In this document: piece by piece, positions 45,824 to 55,314 of the stretch
Layout of the letters: every line of letters starts with the position of its first letter
Numbering within the stretch: position 1 is the stretch's first letter
Origin: Clostridium paraputrificum
Lineage (GTDB): Bacteria > Bacillota > Clostridia > Clostridiales > Clostridiaceae
DNA: 64,000 nt
Reading direction: 5' to 3'
Assembly: GCF_900447045.1 (NCBI RefSeq)
Contig: NZ_UAWH01000016.1
Coordinates: 240,028-304,027 of the forward strand
The notes under the pieces: model-generated
Seen by the model: only the letters and a program-made list of their open reading frames with translations
What the model was told of the DNA's origin: nothing
The model's database searches: none
Position numbers and translations under genes: made by a program

Positions 45824-47362
45824 TTATCTCTTTACCCATATAGGTGATGACCATGCTACTGATCCATCTGTACAATAAACCTTTGTCAAGTAATATGAAT
45901 CATTATCAAAATCTAACATAACTTCTTTATCAATTTTATAAGCTATTTCTGGCTTAGCTTTCATAAGTCTAACCTTATATGCATTGTGATAGAATGGATC
46001 ACTTCTATAATAATCATCAAATCCAAACCTTTCTTTTGCTAAAGCTTTTGCTTCATCTAAGAATACTATAAGACTTGTATTATCTAATAACTCTCTTACG
46101 CTTTTTTCAAATTTTTGTCCATCTACTTCTAAAATAACTTTGGAATTAATATCAGCTTCTATTTCAAAAACAAAGCCTTCTGTTGTTACTGGTGATGGTC
46201 CCATCCATTTACCTGACTGAGTAGTTTTTCTTGTTGTAAGACCAAATTCACATGAATTATCACCTACTTCATTAATCCATTGTCCTCTTGATGTCCAACA
46301 TTTTTCTATTGAACATATTTTTCCTGATGTATTTAGCTTTCCAATCCATTCTTTCTTCTGTATATCTGGATAAATCTTTAAGTCAGGTCCCCATCCAAAT
46401 TCAACCTTGAATTTAAATTTCACCATACCATCTAATTCTTCATTCATCCATTTTTCACCATGATTATATGTAAAATAAGGCTTTCCATTTTTGTAAATTA
46501 CAATTCTATCAATAGCTTCTTGTGTTTCTACTTTTATATGATGCTTTAATTTGTCCTCAACAGTTTGGAATTCACTCCCCATAACGTTTTCATTGATTTC
46601 ATAAAGAAGCTCAACTCTTCCACTTGTCATTCCATAAACTCTTCTTTTTAATATAGCATCCCATATACTTTCAGGAGTATTATTTTCTGCTAAAACCCCA
46701 GCAAATCCGTGTCCATACTGTGCTGCAACAACATGGTTATCTCCTGAAGCAATTATCCCTACCTTGTTTCCTTTCTTTAGTCCATCAAATACAGAAGTTC
46801 CTCCAGTTCTTGGTCCCATATGTATATGACGACTCATATGAATATCTGTATCTCCACTTTCCGAAGAGCCATGAGATGAATATATCTCAGCAAATGGTGA
46901 AAACTCTTCTATATGAGTTTCCCAATTCTTCCCCCTATGAGATAAGCTATATGCTAAATGATGTGGAATTGCAATTGCATCTTTTTCTTTTAGTTCTTCA
47001 TATAATTGACTATATCTCATAGGATTTACTAATGGTCCTTCATTCTTAAAAAACACATTGTGATCCCCGTCTAATCCTGCACCTTGCCATTCATAACCAT
47101 TAAATATTGGAAAATCTTTATTCTCCTTATTCTTCATCTTTACAAATTCATTAATCTTTTTCCAATCTTCTTGAACCTTATCCATAGTATGAATATCTTC
47201 TAGGAAAATCCCTGTTTCATCTTTTCTCAAATAATATGGATAATATGCTATAGGCCAAAAATCTAACATTTCCTTTGCTTGTTCATACCATTCTTCTAGT
47301 TGATTCATTTGTTCATGATGAATATTTGTATGAAAATCTGTAATCAAATATTTGTACTTCAT
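45824..47362 (-). CDS. DUF3604/PHP-like metal-dependent protein
   Basis: A 512-residue protein without signal peptide. Features typical of PHP-type metal centres and DUF3604 are TDFHTNIHHEQMN near the N-terminus, FNGYEWQGAG, DGDHNVFF, AIPHHLAY, IYSSHGSSE and GIIASGDNHV (about 215), followed by a beta-rich C-terminal half. Family knowledge: PHP folds hydrolyse phosphate esters or related bonds; DUF3604 function is not established. Lying between NanE-like and PTS genes it is a strong candidate for a new step in the sugar's breakdown. Start follows GAAGGAGGGATTTT. Confidence 0.8.
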   Translation of the reverse strand: MKYKYLITDFHTNIHHEQMNQLEEWYEQAKEMLDFWPIAYYPYYLRKDETGIFLEDIHTMDKVQEDWKKINEFVKMKNKENKDFPIFNGYEWQGAGLDGDHNVFFKNEGPLVNPMRYSQLYEELKEKDAIAIPHHLAYSLSHRGKNWETHIEEFSPFAEIYSSHGSSESGDTDIHMSRHIHMGPRTGGTSVFDGLKKGNKVGIIASGDNHVVAAQYGHGFAGVLAENNTPESIWDAILKRRVYGMTSGRVELLYEINENVMGSEFQTVEDKLKHHIKVETQEAIDRIVIYKNGKPYFTYNHGEKWMNEELDGMVKFKFKVEFGWGPDLKIYPDIQKKEWIGKLNTSGKICSIEKCWTSRGQWINEVGDNSCEFGLTTRKTTQSGKWMGPSPVTTEGFVFEIEADINSKVILEVDGQKFEKSVRELLDNTSLIVFLDEAKALAKERFGFDDYYRSDPFYHNAYKVRLMKAKPEIAYKIDKEVMLDFDNDSYYLTKVYCTDGSVAWSSPIWVKR

Positions 47363-47389
47363 AAAATCCCTCCTTCTATCTTGTTATCT

Positions 47390-47405
47390 CAATTGTAAAC
47401 AATTG
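47390..47405. promoter_or_regulatory. Palindrome upstream of the DUF3604 gene
   Basis: CAATTGTAAACAATTG is a perfect palindrome in the 83-base gap between the NanE-like and DUF3604 genes. It resembles the AATTGTATTTG arm found upstream of the GntR gene, so it may be a second operator. Confidence 0.4.
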
Positions 47406-47445
47406 CTTTTCAAATGTCAATACATTTAAATATAATATGTTTACA

Positions 47446-48189
47446 TTATCTATTTTGCCAATAGAATAAACTTCTTTTTTCTTTATACCCATTTATGGCA
47501 TCACAGAATTTTTGGGTAGTTATATGTGGTCTAGTTATAGCATTTCCAACAACTACACTATAAGCCCCATGATATAAAGATATTATTGCTTCTTCTGGTG
47601 TACTTATCTTGCTTTCCATAATAACTTTCCCTATTTTATTTTCATTGCAAAGCTGGACTAACCTACAAAGCAATTCAAAATCTGGTTTTGATGTACTCTT
47701 ATAATTCTTATCAAATCTACATAGTGTTGGCGCTATCATATCTGCGCCTTCCTCTAAGGCTATGTTCGCATCATCAACATTTCGTATATCCGCTAAAATT
47801 GGGACTTCAGGAAATTCACTTTTTATTTCTTTAATTATTTCATAAGCGTATTTCTCTTCACTAACTAATCTATTAGTAGCATCTACAGCTATAATATCTG
47901 CTCCTGCTTTTATACACTCTCTTACATGCTTCATACCAGGAGTTATAAATACATCATACTTTTCATTAAACACCTTCCATAAACCTATTATAGGAATTGT
48001 ACTTATTTTTTTTATTTTTCTAATATCATTTGGGGTATCTAATCTTAATGCTATTGCTCCGCCCCAAATAGCTGCTTTTGCCATATGAAGGGTGTAATCA
48101 TCCCAATAATGAGGATCTGTTTCCTTTGCCTGACAAGATACAATCAAACCTCCTTTTATTCTTTCTATTAGCTTTCTTTTACTCTCCAT
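47446..48189 (-). CDS. NanE-like N-acylmannosamine-6-phosphate 2-epimerase
   Basis: A 247-residue TIM-barrel protein of the NanE family. GGLIVSCQA, PIIGLWK (K72, matching the NanE catalytic lysine), DVFITPGMKHV, IIAVDAT and VIMESKISTPEEA (E192, matching the catalytic glutamate), and SVVVGNAITRP are all present. NanE turns ManNAc-6-P into GlcNAc-6-P in sialic acid breakdown. It is longer and diverged from standard NanE (insertions near WDDYTL and RFDKNYK), so a variant substrate is possible. First gene of the minus-strand sulfatase-PTS operon. Confidence 0.85.
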   Translation of the reverse strand: MESKRKLIERIKGGLIVSCQAKETDPHYWDDYTLHMAKAAIWGGAIALRLDTPNDIRKIKKISTIPIIGLWKVFNEKYDVFITPGMKHVRECIKAGADIIAVDATNRLVSEEKYAYEIIKEIKSEFPEVPILADIRNVDDANIALEEGADMIAPTLCRFDKNYKSTSKPDFELLCRLVQLCNENKIGKVIMESKISTPEEAIISLYHGAYSVVVGNAITRPHITTQKFCDAINGYKEKRSLFYWQNR

Positions 48190-48225
48190 ATAAATTTTCC
48201 TTTACTTTCATTTTAAATGTAAACA

Positions 48226-48269
48226 CAAATACAATTATATGATAACACATTCGTTTTTAATTGTATTTG
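48226..48269. promoter_or_regulatory. Inverted-repeat operator between the NanE-like and GntR genes
   Basis: Perfect 11-base arms CAAATACAATT (48226-48236) and AATTGTATTTG (48259-48269) flank 22 bases. The right arm overlaps the -35 box of the GntR promoter, so binding would block it; likely operator for the GntR protein controlling both directions. Confidence 0.6.
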
Positions 48270-48294
48270 ATTTTTTTTAAATTTAATGTATACT
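48267..48294 (+). promoter_or_regulatory. Sigma-A promoter of the GntR gene
   Basis: TTGATT (48267-48272), 16-base spacer, TATACT (48289-48294). Confidence 0.6.
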
Positions 48295-48297
48295 AAT

Positions 48298-48325
48298 ATA
48301 TGAATACTTTTATATGAATACTTTT
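48298..48325 (+). repeat. Perfect tandem 14-base repeat in the GntR leader
   Basis: ATATGAATACTTTT occurs twice head to tail (48298-48311, 48312-48325), between the -10 box and the ribosome site. It might be slippage or a binding-site pair, and copy number could vary between strains. Confidence 0.75.
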
Positions 48326-48338
48326 AGAGAGGTTTTAA

Positions 48339-49061
48339 ATGAAAGGTAAAAAGAAAAGAATTGCTCAATATAAGCAGATTGAAAAAGATATATTAGATAA
48401 GATTCAAACTGGATACTTTAAACAGAACGACATGATTCCAACTGAACTTGAACTTTCAAAAACATATAATGTATCAAGAGTTACAGTTAGAAGAGCTACT
48501 GATAACTTAGTTGCTCAAGGGTTATTATATAGAACTGCTGGTGTAGGAACATTTGTCAATCATAATCCGGCTACTCAAAAAATAGCTACCTTAAAGAGTT
48601 TTACTGAAGAAATGGAAGAATTGGGACTTAAGGCTTACACAAAAATAAATAGCTTTTCTATAATTGAAGCAGACTCAAAAATAGCTCGTATGATTGGAGT
48701 TAAGCCAAACGATATGATTTACTATATTGAAAGAATTAGATATGGTAATGATGATATCTTTGTTTTTGAAAAGACTTATATGTCCGTCGAAGACAATCCT
48801 GATATATCTATTAGGGTTTTAGAGGAGTCAAAATATTATTATTTTGAACATGTAAGAAATAAAAAAATAGATTATAGTTATCATCAAACATATCCTATAA
48901 TGCCACCAAAGAGCATTGCAGAATTATTTAATCTTGATGATAATACGCCAATAATAAAGATTGGAAATACAACTTACCTAGAAGATGGTAGTATTTTAGA
49001 TTATACAGAACTATATCTAAACTCACCTAAATATCAATTAAACTATATACGTACTAGATAA
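48339..49061 (+). CDS. GntR/UTRA-family transcription regulator
   Basis: A 240-residue regulator with an N-terminal GntR winged HTH (TELELSKTYNVSRVTVRRATDNLVAQGLLYR) and a C-terminal UTRA ligand domain (from about 85, with DMIYYIERIRY and ILDYTELYLNSPKYQLNYI). UTRA members usually sense phosphorylated sugars. Divergent from the NanE-like gene with an inverted-repeat operator between them, so it likely controls the sulfatase-PTS operon and itself. Confidence 0.92.
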   Translation: MKGKKKRIAQYKQIEKDILDKIQTGYFKQNDMIPTELELSKTYNVSRVTVRRATDNLVAQGLLYRTAGVGTFVNHNPATQKIATLKSFTEEMEELGLKAYTKINSFSIIEADSKIARMIGVKPNDMIYYIERIRYGNDDIFVFEKTYMSVEDNPDISIRVLEESKYYYFEHVRNKKIDYSYHQTYPIMPPKSIAELFNLDDNTPIIKIGNTTYLEDGSILDYTELYLNSPKYQLNYIRTR

Positions 49062-49413
49062 GATATAGAGAGAATATAAAATAGTCTGTGTAAACTTTAG
49101 AAGTAATGTAATAAAAAATCTAACTTGAAATATTTTGATTTTTATGTTCCAATAAATAAAAAAACTCCTTAAAGAGCAGCAAAATCTTCCATCAAAATCT
49201 TTTTATCCTAATAGTATTTATAAATCATATTAATTATATGTTTTTCTAAATTAAATAATAAATATATATACTTGATGCTTTTTTCTTATAAAAAAATCCA
49301 CGATATTTCAGTCATGGATTCATTGGCGGATTCAAAGCATTACCATAACTCTACAAAAACTTTATTATCCTATTATCAAACCCTATCACTCTTTTTATCT
49401 TCTTATTTTAATC
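49062..49413. other. AT-rich intergenic stretch with no convincing feature
   Basis: About 350 bases between the convergent gntR and purD genes. I found no ORF with a ribosome site and no strong hairpin except the purD terminator at its right end. A weak AATCCA/TGGATT inverted repeat lies near 49296-49320. Confidence 0.6.
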
Positions 49414-49445
49414 CAAAAAAAGAAATCCAGCAATCACTGGATTTC
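49414..49445 (-). terminator. Terminator of the purine operon
   Basis: Perfect arms GAAATCCAG (49422-49430) and CTGGATTTC (49437-49445), followed by seven Ts on the minus strand. The stem is the same as in the terminator at 40758-40787. Confidence 0.9.
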
Positions 49446-49462
49446 CTCTTAATCTCCACTAC

Positions 49463-50713
49463 CTATTCAAATATCCCAATATCTTTTCTACAGTAAGCTC
49501 CCATAAAATCAACAAGCTCAACATTTCTATAAGCTTCTTCCCTAGCTTCCTCTAAAGTCTTACCTGTACCAATTACAGAAAGAACTCTTCCTCCACTAGT
49601 CTTTAAAACTCCCTTTTCAAGCTTTGCTCCTGCTAAAAAGACATTATCCTTTATACTTTCATCTATTGTAATTGGGAATCCTTTTGGAAAGTCTCCTGGA
49701 TATCCACTAGATGCAAGAACTACGTTTATACAAACTTCATCCTTCCACTCTACTTGAATTTCATTTAATCTTTCATCCATGGCAGCCTCAATAACTTCAT
49801 ATAAGTCACTTTCCATTAAATGAAGCACTGATTGAGTTTCTGGATCACCCATTCTAACATTGTACTCTAGTAGGTATACTCCCTTTTTAGTTATCATAAG
49901 ACCAAAGAAAATAATCCCCTTAAAGTCAAAGCCTTCTTCTTGTATTCCCCTTAAAGTATTAGCCATAATGTTATTTTCAAAGTCTCTCATTACTTCACTA
50001 GTAACATATGGATTTGGTGCAAGAACTCCCATACCACCAGTATTAGGTCCCTTACCACCATCATATATTTGCTTATGATCTTTAGCGGATATAAATGGGA
50101 TTATTCTTTTTCCATCACATATAGAAAGGATTGAAGCTTCAACACCTTCTAAGAATTCTTCCACTACTATCTTTTGACCTGCTCCATTAAAAGCATCATC
50201 AACCATAAGGTTTTGTACAGCCTTCATAGCATCTTTTTTGCTTTCGCAAATAACTACACCCTTTCCAGCTGCAAGTCCATCTGCCTTTATAACTATTGGA
50301 TATTGGCAATCATAAAGATATGATAGAGCCTCTTCTGGGTCTGTAAATACTTCATATTCAGCAGTTTTAACTCCATACTTTTTCATAAAGAACTTTGAAA
50401 AACTCTTACTTCCTTCAAGTTTTGCACCTTCAAAATCTGGTCCAAAACATCTTAATCCTTCTGCCTTAAACTTATCAGTTATTCCTTTAGTAAGAGGGTC
50501 CTCAGGTCCAACCACTGTTAGATGTATATCATTATTTTTTGCAAACTCTACTAATTTATCTATATCTGTTATATTGATATTTTCACATTTATTTTCTAAA
50601 GCTGTTCCACCATTCCCTGGTGCTACATATATTTTATCTACCTTTGGACTTTGTGCAAGCTTCCAAGCAATAGCATGTTCTCTTCCACCTGACCCAACTA
50701 ATAATAACTTCAT
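49463..50713 (-). CDS. purD: Phosphoribosylamine-glycine ligase
   Basis: A 416-residue ATP-grasp enzyme making GAR from phosphoribosylamine, glycine and ATP in purine synthesis. The N-terminus MKLLLVGSGGREHAIAWKL, YPIVIKADGLAAGKGVVI and ARMGDPETQ-like segment VRMGDPETQSVLHLMESDL are diagnostic. Length is normal. Last gene of the purE-D operon, 35 bases after purH. Confidence 0.97.
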   Translation of the reverse strand: MKLLLVGSGGREHAIAWKLAQSPKVDKIYVAPGNGGTALENKCENINITDIDKLVEFAKNNDIHLTVVGPEDPLTKGITDKFKAEGLRCFGPDFEGAKLEGSKSFSKFFMKKYGVKTAEYEVFTDPEEALSYLYDCQYPIVIKADGLAAGKGVVICESKKDAMKAVQNLMVDDAFNGAGQKIVVEEFLEGVEASILSICDGKRIIPFISAKDHKQIYDGGKGPNTGGMGVLAPNPYVTSEVMRDFENNIMANTLRGIQEEGFDFKGIIFFGLMITKKGVYLLEYNVRMGDPETQSVLHLMESDLYEVIEAAMDERLNEIQVEWKDEVCINVVLASSGYPGDFPKGFPITIDESIKDNVFLAGAKLEKGVLKTSGGRVLSVIGTGKTLEEAREEAYRNVELVDFMGAYCRKDIGIFE

Positions 50714-50748
50714 ATTTATCCTCCCAAAAACTATTAATTCTTCACTAA

Positions 50749-52254
50749 TTAGTGTTTGAAGTGCCTTAGCCCTGTAAATACCATAGCTATTCCATGTTCA
50801 TTACATGCATCTATTGATTCTTTGTCTCTTAATGACCCACCTGGTTGAATTATAGCCTTAATTCCAGCTTTAGCTGCTTGATCTACTACATCTCTAAATG
50901 GGAAGAATGCATCTGAAGCTAAAATTGTAGCTCCTTTACCTCTCTTTAATGCATCTTCTGTTGGCCAAATTCTATTAACTTGTCCTCCACCAATTCCTAG
51001 TGCAATTCCATCATGTGCTACCACTATAGCATTAGACTTAACATACTTAACTACCTTCATACCAAAGATTAAATCCTTCATTTCTTCTTCAGTAGGAGCC
51101 TTTTCTGTAACAACCTTTATTTCCTCAATTAACTTTTTATCTTCTTCTTGAACTAAGATACCACCATCAACTGTAACCATGTATCTTTCATCCTTTGGAG
51201 TGTTATGCATTCTAAGAACTCTTAAATTCTTCTTAGTTTTTAATACTTCTAAAGCATCTTCGTCATATTCTGGAGCTGCTATTACTTCTAAGAATATTTT
51301 AACCATTTCTTCAGCAGTTTTCTTATCTACTTTTCTATTAAAAGCAACTATTCCACCAAAGATTGATGTTGGGTCAACTTCGTAAGCCTTCATATATGCT
51401 TCATAAGCATCCTTACCAGTTGCAACACCACATGGAGTATTATGCTTTAATGCACAACAAGTTGGTTCATCAAATTCATTTGCACATTTCCAAGCAATAT
51501 CCATATCCTTAAAATTGTTGTATGATAACTCTTTACCATTTAATACATCAAATGTGTTCATAGCACCTTCTACTGTTGTGGATTCATAGAAAGCTGCACT
51601 TTGATGAGAGTTTTCTCCATATCTTAATCCTTGCTTTTTCTTAAATGAAACTGATAGATATTCTGGATATTCTTCAACTCCTTCTAACATAAAGTTAGCA
51701 ATAGCAGCATCATATGCTCCCATTAAGTTAAATACTTTACCAGCTAATCTCTTCTTTGTATTGTAAGAAACTTCACCTTCTGCCTCTATTTCTTCCATTA
51801 CCTTACCATAGTCATTCTTATCTGAAATTACAACTACGTCTTGGAAATTCTTAGCTGCTGCTCTTAACATTGTTGGGCCACCAATATCAATAAACTCAAC
51901 CTTTTCTTCAAATGTCAAGTCTTCTTTAACCTTTTCAAAGAATGGATACAAATTAACTACAACGTAATCTATTGTGTTTATGTTTCTTTCCTTTAAAGTG
52001 TTCATATGTTCTTCATTATCTCTTATCGCCAAGATTCCTGCATGAACTAATGGATGTAATGTTTTTACTCTTCCATCTAACATTTCTGGGAAGTTAGTAA
52101 CTTCATTTACTTCAATAACATTAACTCCATTTTCCTTTAAATGTTTGTAAGTTCCACCAGTTGAAAGAATTTCAACTCCTCTTTTTTCTAAAAACTTAGC
52201 AAATTCTAATACGCCATCTTTGTAAAATACGCTAATTAACGCTCTCTTTTTCAT
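50749..52254 (-). CDS. purH: Bifunctional AICAR transformylase / IMP cyclohydrolase
   Basis: A 501-residue enzyme for the last two steps to IMP. The N-terminal IMP cyclohydrolase has [10 protein letters not shown] and [11 protein letters not shown]; the transformylase part has [13 protein letters not shown] and [13 protein letters not shown] start at ATG 52254, preceded by TTGGAGGCC; the frame from 52293 lacks a ribosome site and overlaps purN. It begins 16 bases after purN. Confidence 0.97.
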   Translation of the reverse strand: MKKRALISVFYKDGVLEFAKFLEKRGVEILSTGGTYKHLKENGVNVIEVNEVTNFPEMLDGRVKTLHPLVHAGILAIRDNEEHMNTLKERNINTIDYVVVNLYPFFEKVKEDLTFEEKVEFIDIGGPTMLRAAAKNFQDVVVISDKNDYGKVMEEIEAEGEVSYNTKKRLAGKVFNLMGAYDAAIANFMLEGVEEYPEYLSVSFKKKQGLRYGENSHQSAAFYESTTVEGAMNTFDVLNGKELSYNNFKDMDIAWKCANEFDEPTCCALKHNTPCGVATGKDAYEAYMKAYEVDPTSIFGGIVAFNRKVDKKTAEEMVKIFLEVIAAPEYDEDALEVLKTKKNLRVLRMHNTPKDERYMVTVDGGILVQEEDKKLIEEIKVVTEKAPTEEEMKDLIFGMKVVKYVKSNAIVVAHDGIALGIGGGQVNRIWPTEDALKRGKGATILASDAFFPFRDVVDQAAKAGIKAIIQPGGSLRDKESIDACNEHGIAMVFTGLRHFKH

Positions 52255-52270
52255 TAACTTGGCCTCCAAT

Positions 52271-52879
52271 TTAATAAATTTTACTTCTTCCATCTATAAC
52301 ATTAACTTTACCTTCTGAAATCAACTTTATTGCTTTTGGTAATAACAGGTGTTCTTTTACTAATATTCTTTTTTGAAGATCTTCCGCACTATCTTCAAAA
52401 TATACTGGTACAGCTTCTTGTAAAATAATTGCTCCCCCATCTACTTCATTATTTACAAAATGAACTGTACAGCCAGAAACTTTAACTCCCTTCTTAATTG
52501 CAGCCTCATGTACATGAAGTCCATACATTTTAGGGCCACAAAATGAAGGTATTAAGGAAGGATGTATATTAATGATCCTATTTTTAAACTTATCTAAAAT
52601 TTCCCCATCCAGTATTGATAAATAGCCTGCAAGGACTATTAAATCTACCTTTCCTTCTGTTAATTCTAAAATTCTATTTGATTGATTTTCCCCATATTCC
52701 TTCTTGCTAACTACGTATGTATCTATTCCTGCTTTCTTTGCTCTCTCTAAGGCATAGACACCATCTTTACTACTAATGACCATTTCTATTTTACAGTCTA
52801 ATTCCCCAACTTTAACTGCATCTATTATGGACTGAAGGTTTGTACCTCCCCCTGATACAAGAACTGCTATCTTAAACAA
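52271..52879 (-). CDS. purN: Phosphoribosylglycinamide formyltransferase
   Basis: A 202-residue folate-dependent GAR transformylase. The N-terminus [19 protein letters not shown] and the catalytic [10 protein letters not shown] (asparagine and histidine) with [14 protein letters not shown] are intact. The start is TTG at 52879 with GGAGGTG upstream, overlapping purM by 13 bases, implying translational coupling. Confidence 0.95.
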   Translation of the reverse strand: MFKIAVLVSGGGTNLQSIIDAVKVGELDCKIEMVISSKDGVYALERAKKAGIDTYVVSKKEYGENQSNRILELTEGKVDLIVLAGYLSILDGEILDKFKNRIINIHPSLIPSFCGPKMYGLHVHEAAIKKGVKVSGCTVHFVNNEVDGGAIILQEAVPVYFEDSAEDLQKRILVKEHLLLPKAIKLISEGKVNVIDGRSKIY

Positions 52880-53868
52880 ATACCTTCACCTCCAGAGGTT
52901 ACATGACCAATTACATAAGCCTTTTCTCCCATTTCTATAAGAGCTTTTGTTACTGATTCAGCATCCTCTTTTTTAACACATAAAACAAATCCTATGCCCA
53001 TATTAAATGTGTTATACATATGGTCTTTATCAACTCCAAGTTCAACCATTCTATCAAAAATAGCTGGTATTGGGTAACTACCCTTGTTAATAACAGCTGT
53101 TAACTCTCTGCCATTAAACATCCTTGGAACATTTTCTATAAATCCTCCACCAGTTACATGAGCCATTCCTTTAATTTCAAAGCTTTCCATAAGCTTTAAA
53201 ACTGGTTTAACATAAATCTTAGTTGGAGTAATTAATGTTTTCCAAACTTCTTCTCCATTAAATTCTTCATCTAAGTTTGTAAATAGCTTTCTAACTAAAG
53301 AAAAACCATTTGAATGAATTCCTGAAGATGCTATCCCCACTAAAGCATCTCCATCTTCAATTTTTGAACCATCTATTATTTCGTCCTTATCTGCTATCCC
53401 CACAGCAAATCCTGCTATATCATAGTCCCCCTCTTTATAGAAACCTGGCATTTCTGCTGTTTCTCCACCTACTAAAGCGCAATCTGATTGAATGCATCCT
53501 TCTGATACACCTTTAACTAAATCTGCAGCTACTTCTGCTTCAAGCTTTCCACAAGCTATATAATCTAAGAAAAATAGTGGCTTTGCTCCATGACAAAGAA
53601 TATCATTAACACACATTGCAACACAGTCAATTCCAACTGTATCATATTTTTTCTTTTTGCAAGCTATATCAAGCTTTGTTCCAACTCCATCAGTTCCAGA
53701 AACTAAAACTGGTTTCTTGTACCCTTCTGGAAGTTCAACCATTCCTGCAAAGCTTCCAAGACCATTTAAAACATAATTACTCATTGTTCTTGCTGCATAG
53801 TCTTTTATAAGCTTAACTGATTTATAACCTTCTTCTATATTAACCCCTGATTCTTTGTAAGTTATCAT
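52867..53868 (-). CDS. purM: Phosphoribosylformylglycinamidine cyclo-ligase
   Basis: A 333-residue AIR synthetase that closes the imidazole ring. Landmarks are VSGTDGVGTKLDIA, GADPLFFLDY-like segment GAKPLFFLDYIACGKL, GGETAEMPGFY and HVTGGGFIENVPR. I start at ATG 53868, after GTGGAG, rather than 53889, which lies inside purF. It overlaps purN at its 3' end. Confidence 0.96.
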   Translation of the reverse strand: MITYKESGVNIEEGYKSVKLIKDYAARTMSNYVLNGLGSFAGMVELPEGYKKPVLVSGTDGVGTKLDIACKKKKYDTVGIDCVAMCVNDILCHGAKPLFFLDYIACGKLEAEVAADLVKGVSEGCIQSDCALVGGETAEMPGFYKEGDYDIAGFAVGIADKDEIIDGSKIEDGDALVGIASSGIHSNGFSLVRKLFTNLDEEFNGEEVWKTLITPTKIYVKPVLKLMESFEIKGMAHVTGGGFIENVPRMFNGRELTAVINKGSYPIPAIFDRMVELGVDKDHMYNTFNMGIGFVLCVKKEDAESVTKALIEMGEKAYVIGHVTSGGEGICLR

Positions 53869-53878
53869 TTTCTCTCCA

Positions 53879-55309
53879 CTACCTTTCAAGATGATCTTTT
53901 GAAGTTTCTATTGGTGTTGATACTGGATATACTCCATTAAAGCACCCAACACAGAATCCTTCTTTACCTTTAAATGTGTTATACATTCCATCCATGCTTA
54001 AGTATCCTAATGAATCTGCCCCTATCATATCTGCCATTTCTTCTATAGAATGATTTGCACCTATAAGTTCACTTCTATATGGAGTATCAATTCCAAAATA
54101 ACAAGGGAACTTAACCACTGGTGATGCTACAAGGAAATGTACTTCTTTAGCTCCAGCTTTTCTTAAAGAATCAACTAAATGCTTTGAAGTAGTTCCTCTA
54201 ACTATTGAGTCATCTATTAAGATAACTCTTTTACCTTTTACATTTACCTTTAAAGGATTTAACTTAACTGCTACAGCCTTTTCTCGTATTTCTTGAGAAG
54301 GTGTAATAAATGTTCTTCCTACATATCTATTCTTTACAAAGGCTGTGTCATATGGAATTCCTGATGCTCTTGCATACCCTATAGCTGCTGGTATACCTGA
54401 ATCTGGTACTGCTGATACTATATCTGCTTCTATAGGATGTTCTCTATATAACTCTTCTCCAGCCTTAACTCTTGTTACTTGAACATCTAGACCATCAATT
54501 ATTGAATCAGGTCTTGCAAAGTAGATGTATTCAAAGGCACAAGTTTGACATAATGTGTTTTCAGAGTATTTTATAGATCTTATTCCATTTTCATCAATAA
54601 CTACAACTTCCCCTGGTTCAACATCTCTAACAAATTCAGCTCCTACTGCATCTAAAGCACAACTTTCTGATGACATTACATATGCATCATCAACCTTACC
54701 TATACAAAGAGGTCTTATACCATGTGGATCTCTAGCTCCAATAAGCTTATCCTTTGTTGCTATAACCATAGCAAAGCTTCCTCTAACAGCCTGTATAGCA
54801 TCCACAACAGCTCTTTCAATACCTCTCTTAGCACCTCTTGCTATTAATGTTGCTATAACCTCTGAATCAATTGTTGTATGGAATACATGACCACCATCTT
54901 CTAATAAATCTCTTATAACATCTGCATTAACAAGGTTACCATTATGAGCCATTGCTATAGGACCAAGCTTTGATGATGCTAAAAGTGGTTGTGCATTTTC
55001 TACCTTAGTTGAGCCTGTTGTTGAATATCTAACATGTCCAATTGCTATATACCCCTTTAATTTGTTTAAGTCATCCTTTGTAAAAGCTTCAGTTATTAAA
55101 CCTAAACCCTTATGAATGTCTACTTCTTCACCATTTCCTACTGCAATACCTGCAGATTCTTGTCCTCTATGTTGAAGAGCATATAATCCATAGTAGGTCA
55201 TACCTGCTACATCCATAGGTGAGTTTGAGTATACCCCAAACACACCACATTCATCTTTAAATTTATCCAGACTTGGATCTAGTATTAATTGAAAGTCAGC
55301 TTTTTTCAT
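53879..55309 (-). CDS. purF: Amidophosphoribosyltransferase
   Basis: A 476-residue enzyme for the first committed step of purine synthesis. A short propeptide ends at KDEC, freeing the glutaminase cysteine in CGVFGVYS. RVILIDDSIVRGTTSKHLV binds PRPP. Cysteines in QTCAFEYIYF and near the C-terminus (GFCVGCFNGVYP) fit the Fe-S cluster of the Bacillus-type enzyme. It follows purC by five bases. Confidence 0.97.
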   Translation of the reverse strand: MKKADFQLILDPSLDKFKDECGVFGVYSNSPMDVAGMTYYGLYALQHRGQESAGIAVGNGEEVDIHKGLGLITEAFTKDDLNKLKGYIAIGHVRYSTTGSTKVENAQPLLASSKLGPIAMAHNGNLVNADVIRDLLEDGGHVFHTTIDSEVIATLIARGAKRGIERAVVDAIQAVRGSFAMVIATKDKLIGARDPHGIRPLCIGKVDDAYVMSSESCALDAVGAEFVRDVEPGEVVVIDENGIRSIKYSENTLCQTCAFEYIYFARPDSIIDGLDVQVTRVKAGEELYREHPIEADIVSAVPDSGIPAAIGYARASGIPYDTAFVKNRYVGRTFITPSQEIREKAVAVKLNPLKVNVKGKRVILIDDSIVRGTTSKHLVDSLRKAGAKEVHFLVASPVVKFPCYFGIDTPYRSELIGANHSIEEMADMIGADSLGYLSMDGMYNTFKGKEGFCVGCFNGVYPVSTPIETSKDHLER

Positions 55310-55314
55310 CCTAA

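Noticed and set aside
40758..49445. Matching terminator stems (GAAATCCAG) at 40.8 and 49.4 kb as ends of a mobile island
   Set aside because: Both are ordinary intrinsic terminators in the correct place for their genes; no direct repeats, integrase or composition change support an island boundary.
49272..49496. 74-codon plus-strand frame between gntR and purD
   Set aside because: It runs through the purine operon terminator and into the 3' end of purD and has no ribosome site or recognisable family.
52255..52293. Upstream start of purH giving 13 extra residues
   Set aside because: The standard PurH N-terminus and a GGAGG site mark ATG 52254.
53869..53889. Upstream start of purM inside purF
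   Set aside because: The usual PurM N-terminus starts at ATG 53868 with GTGGAG before it.
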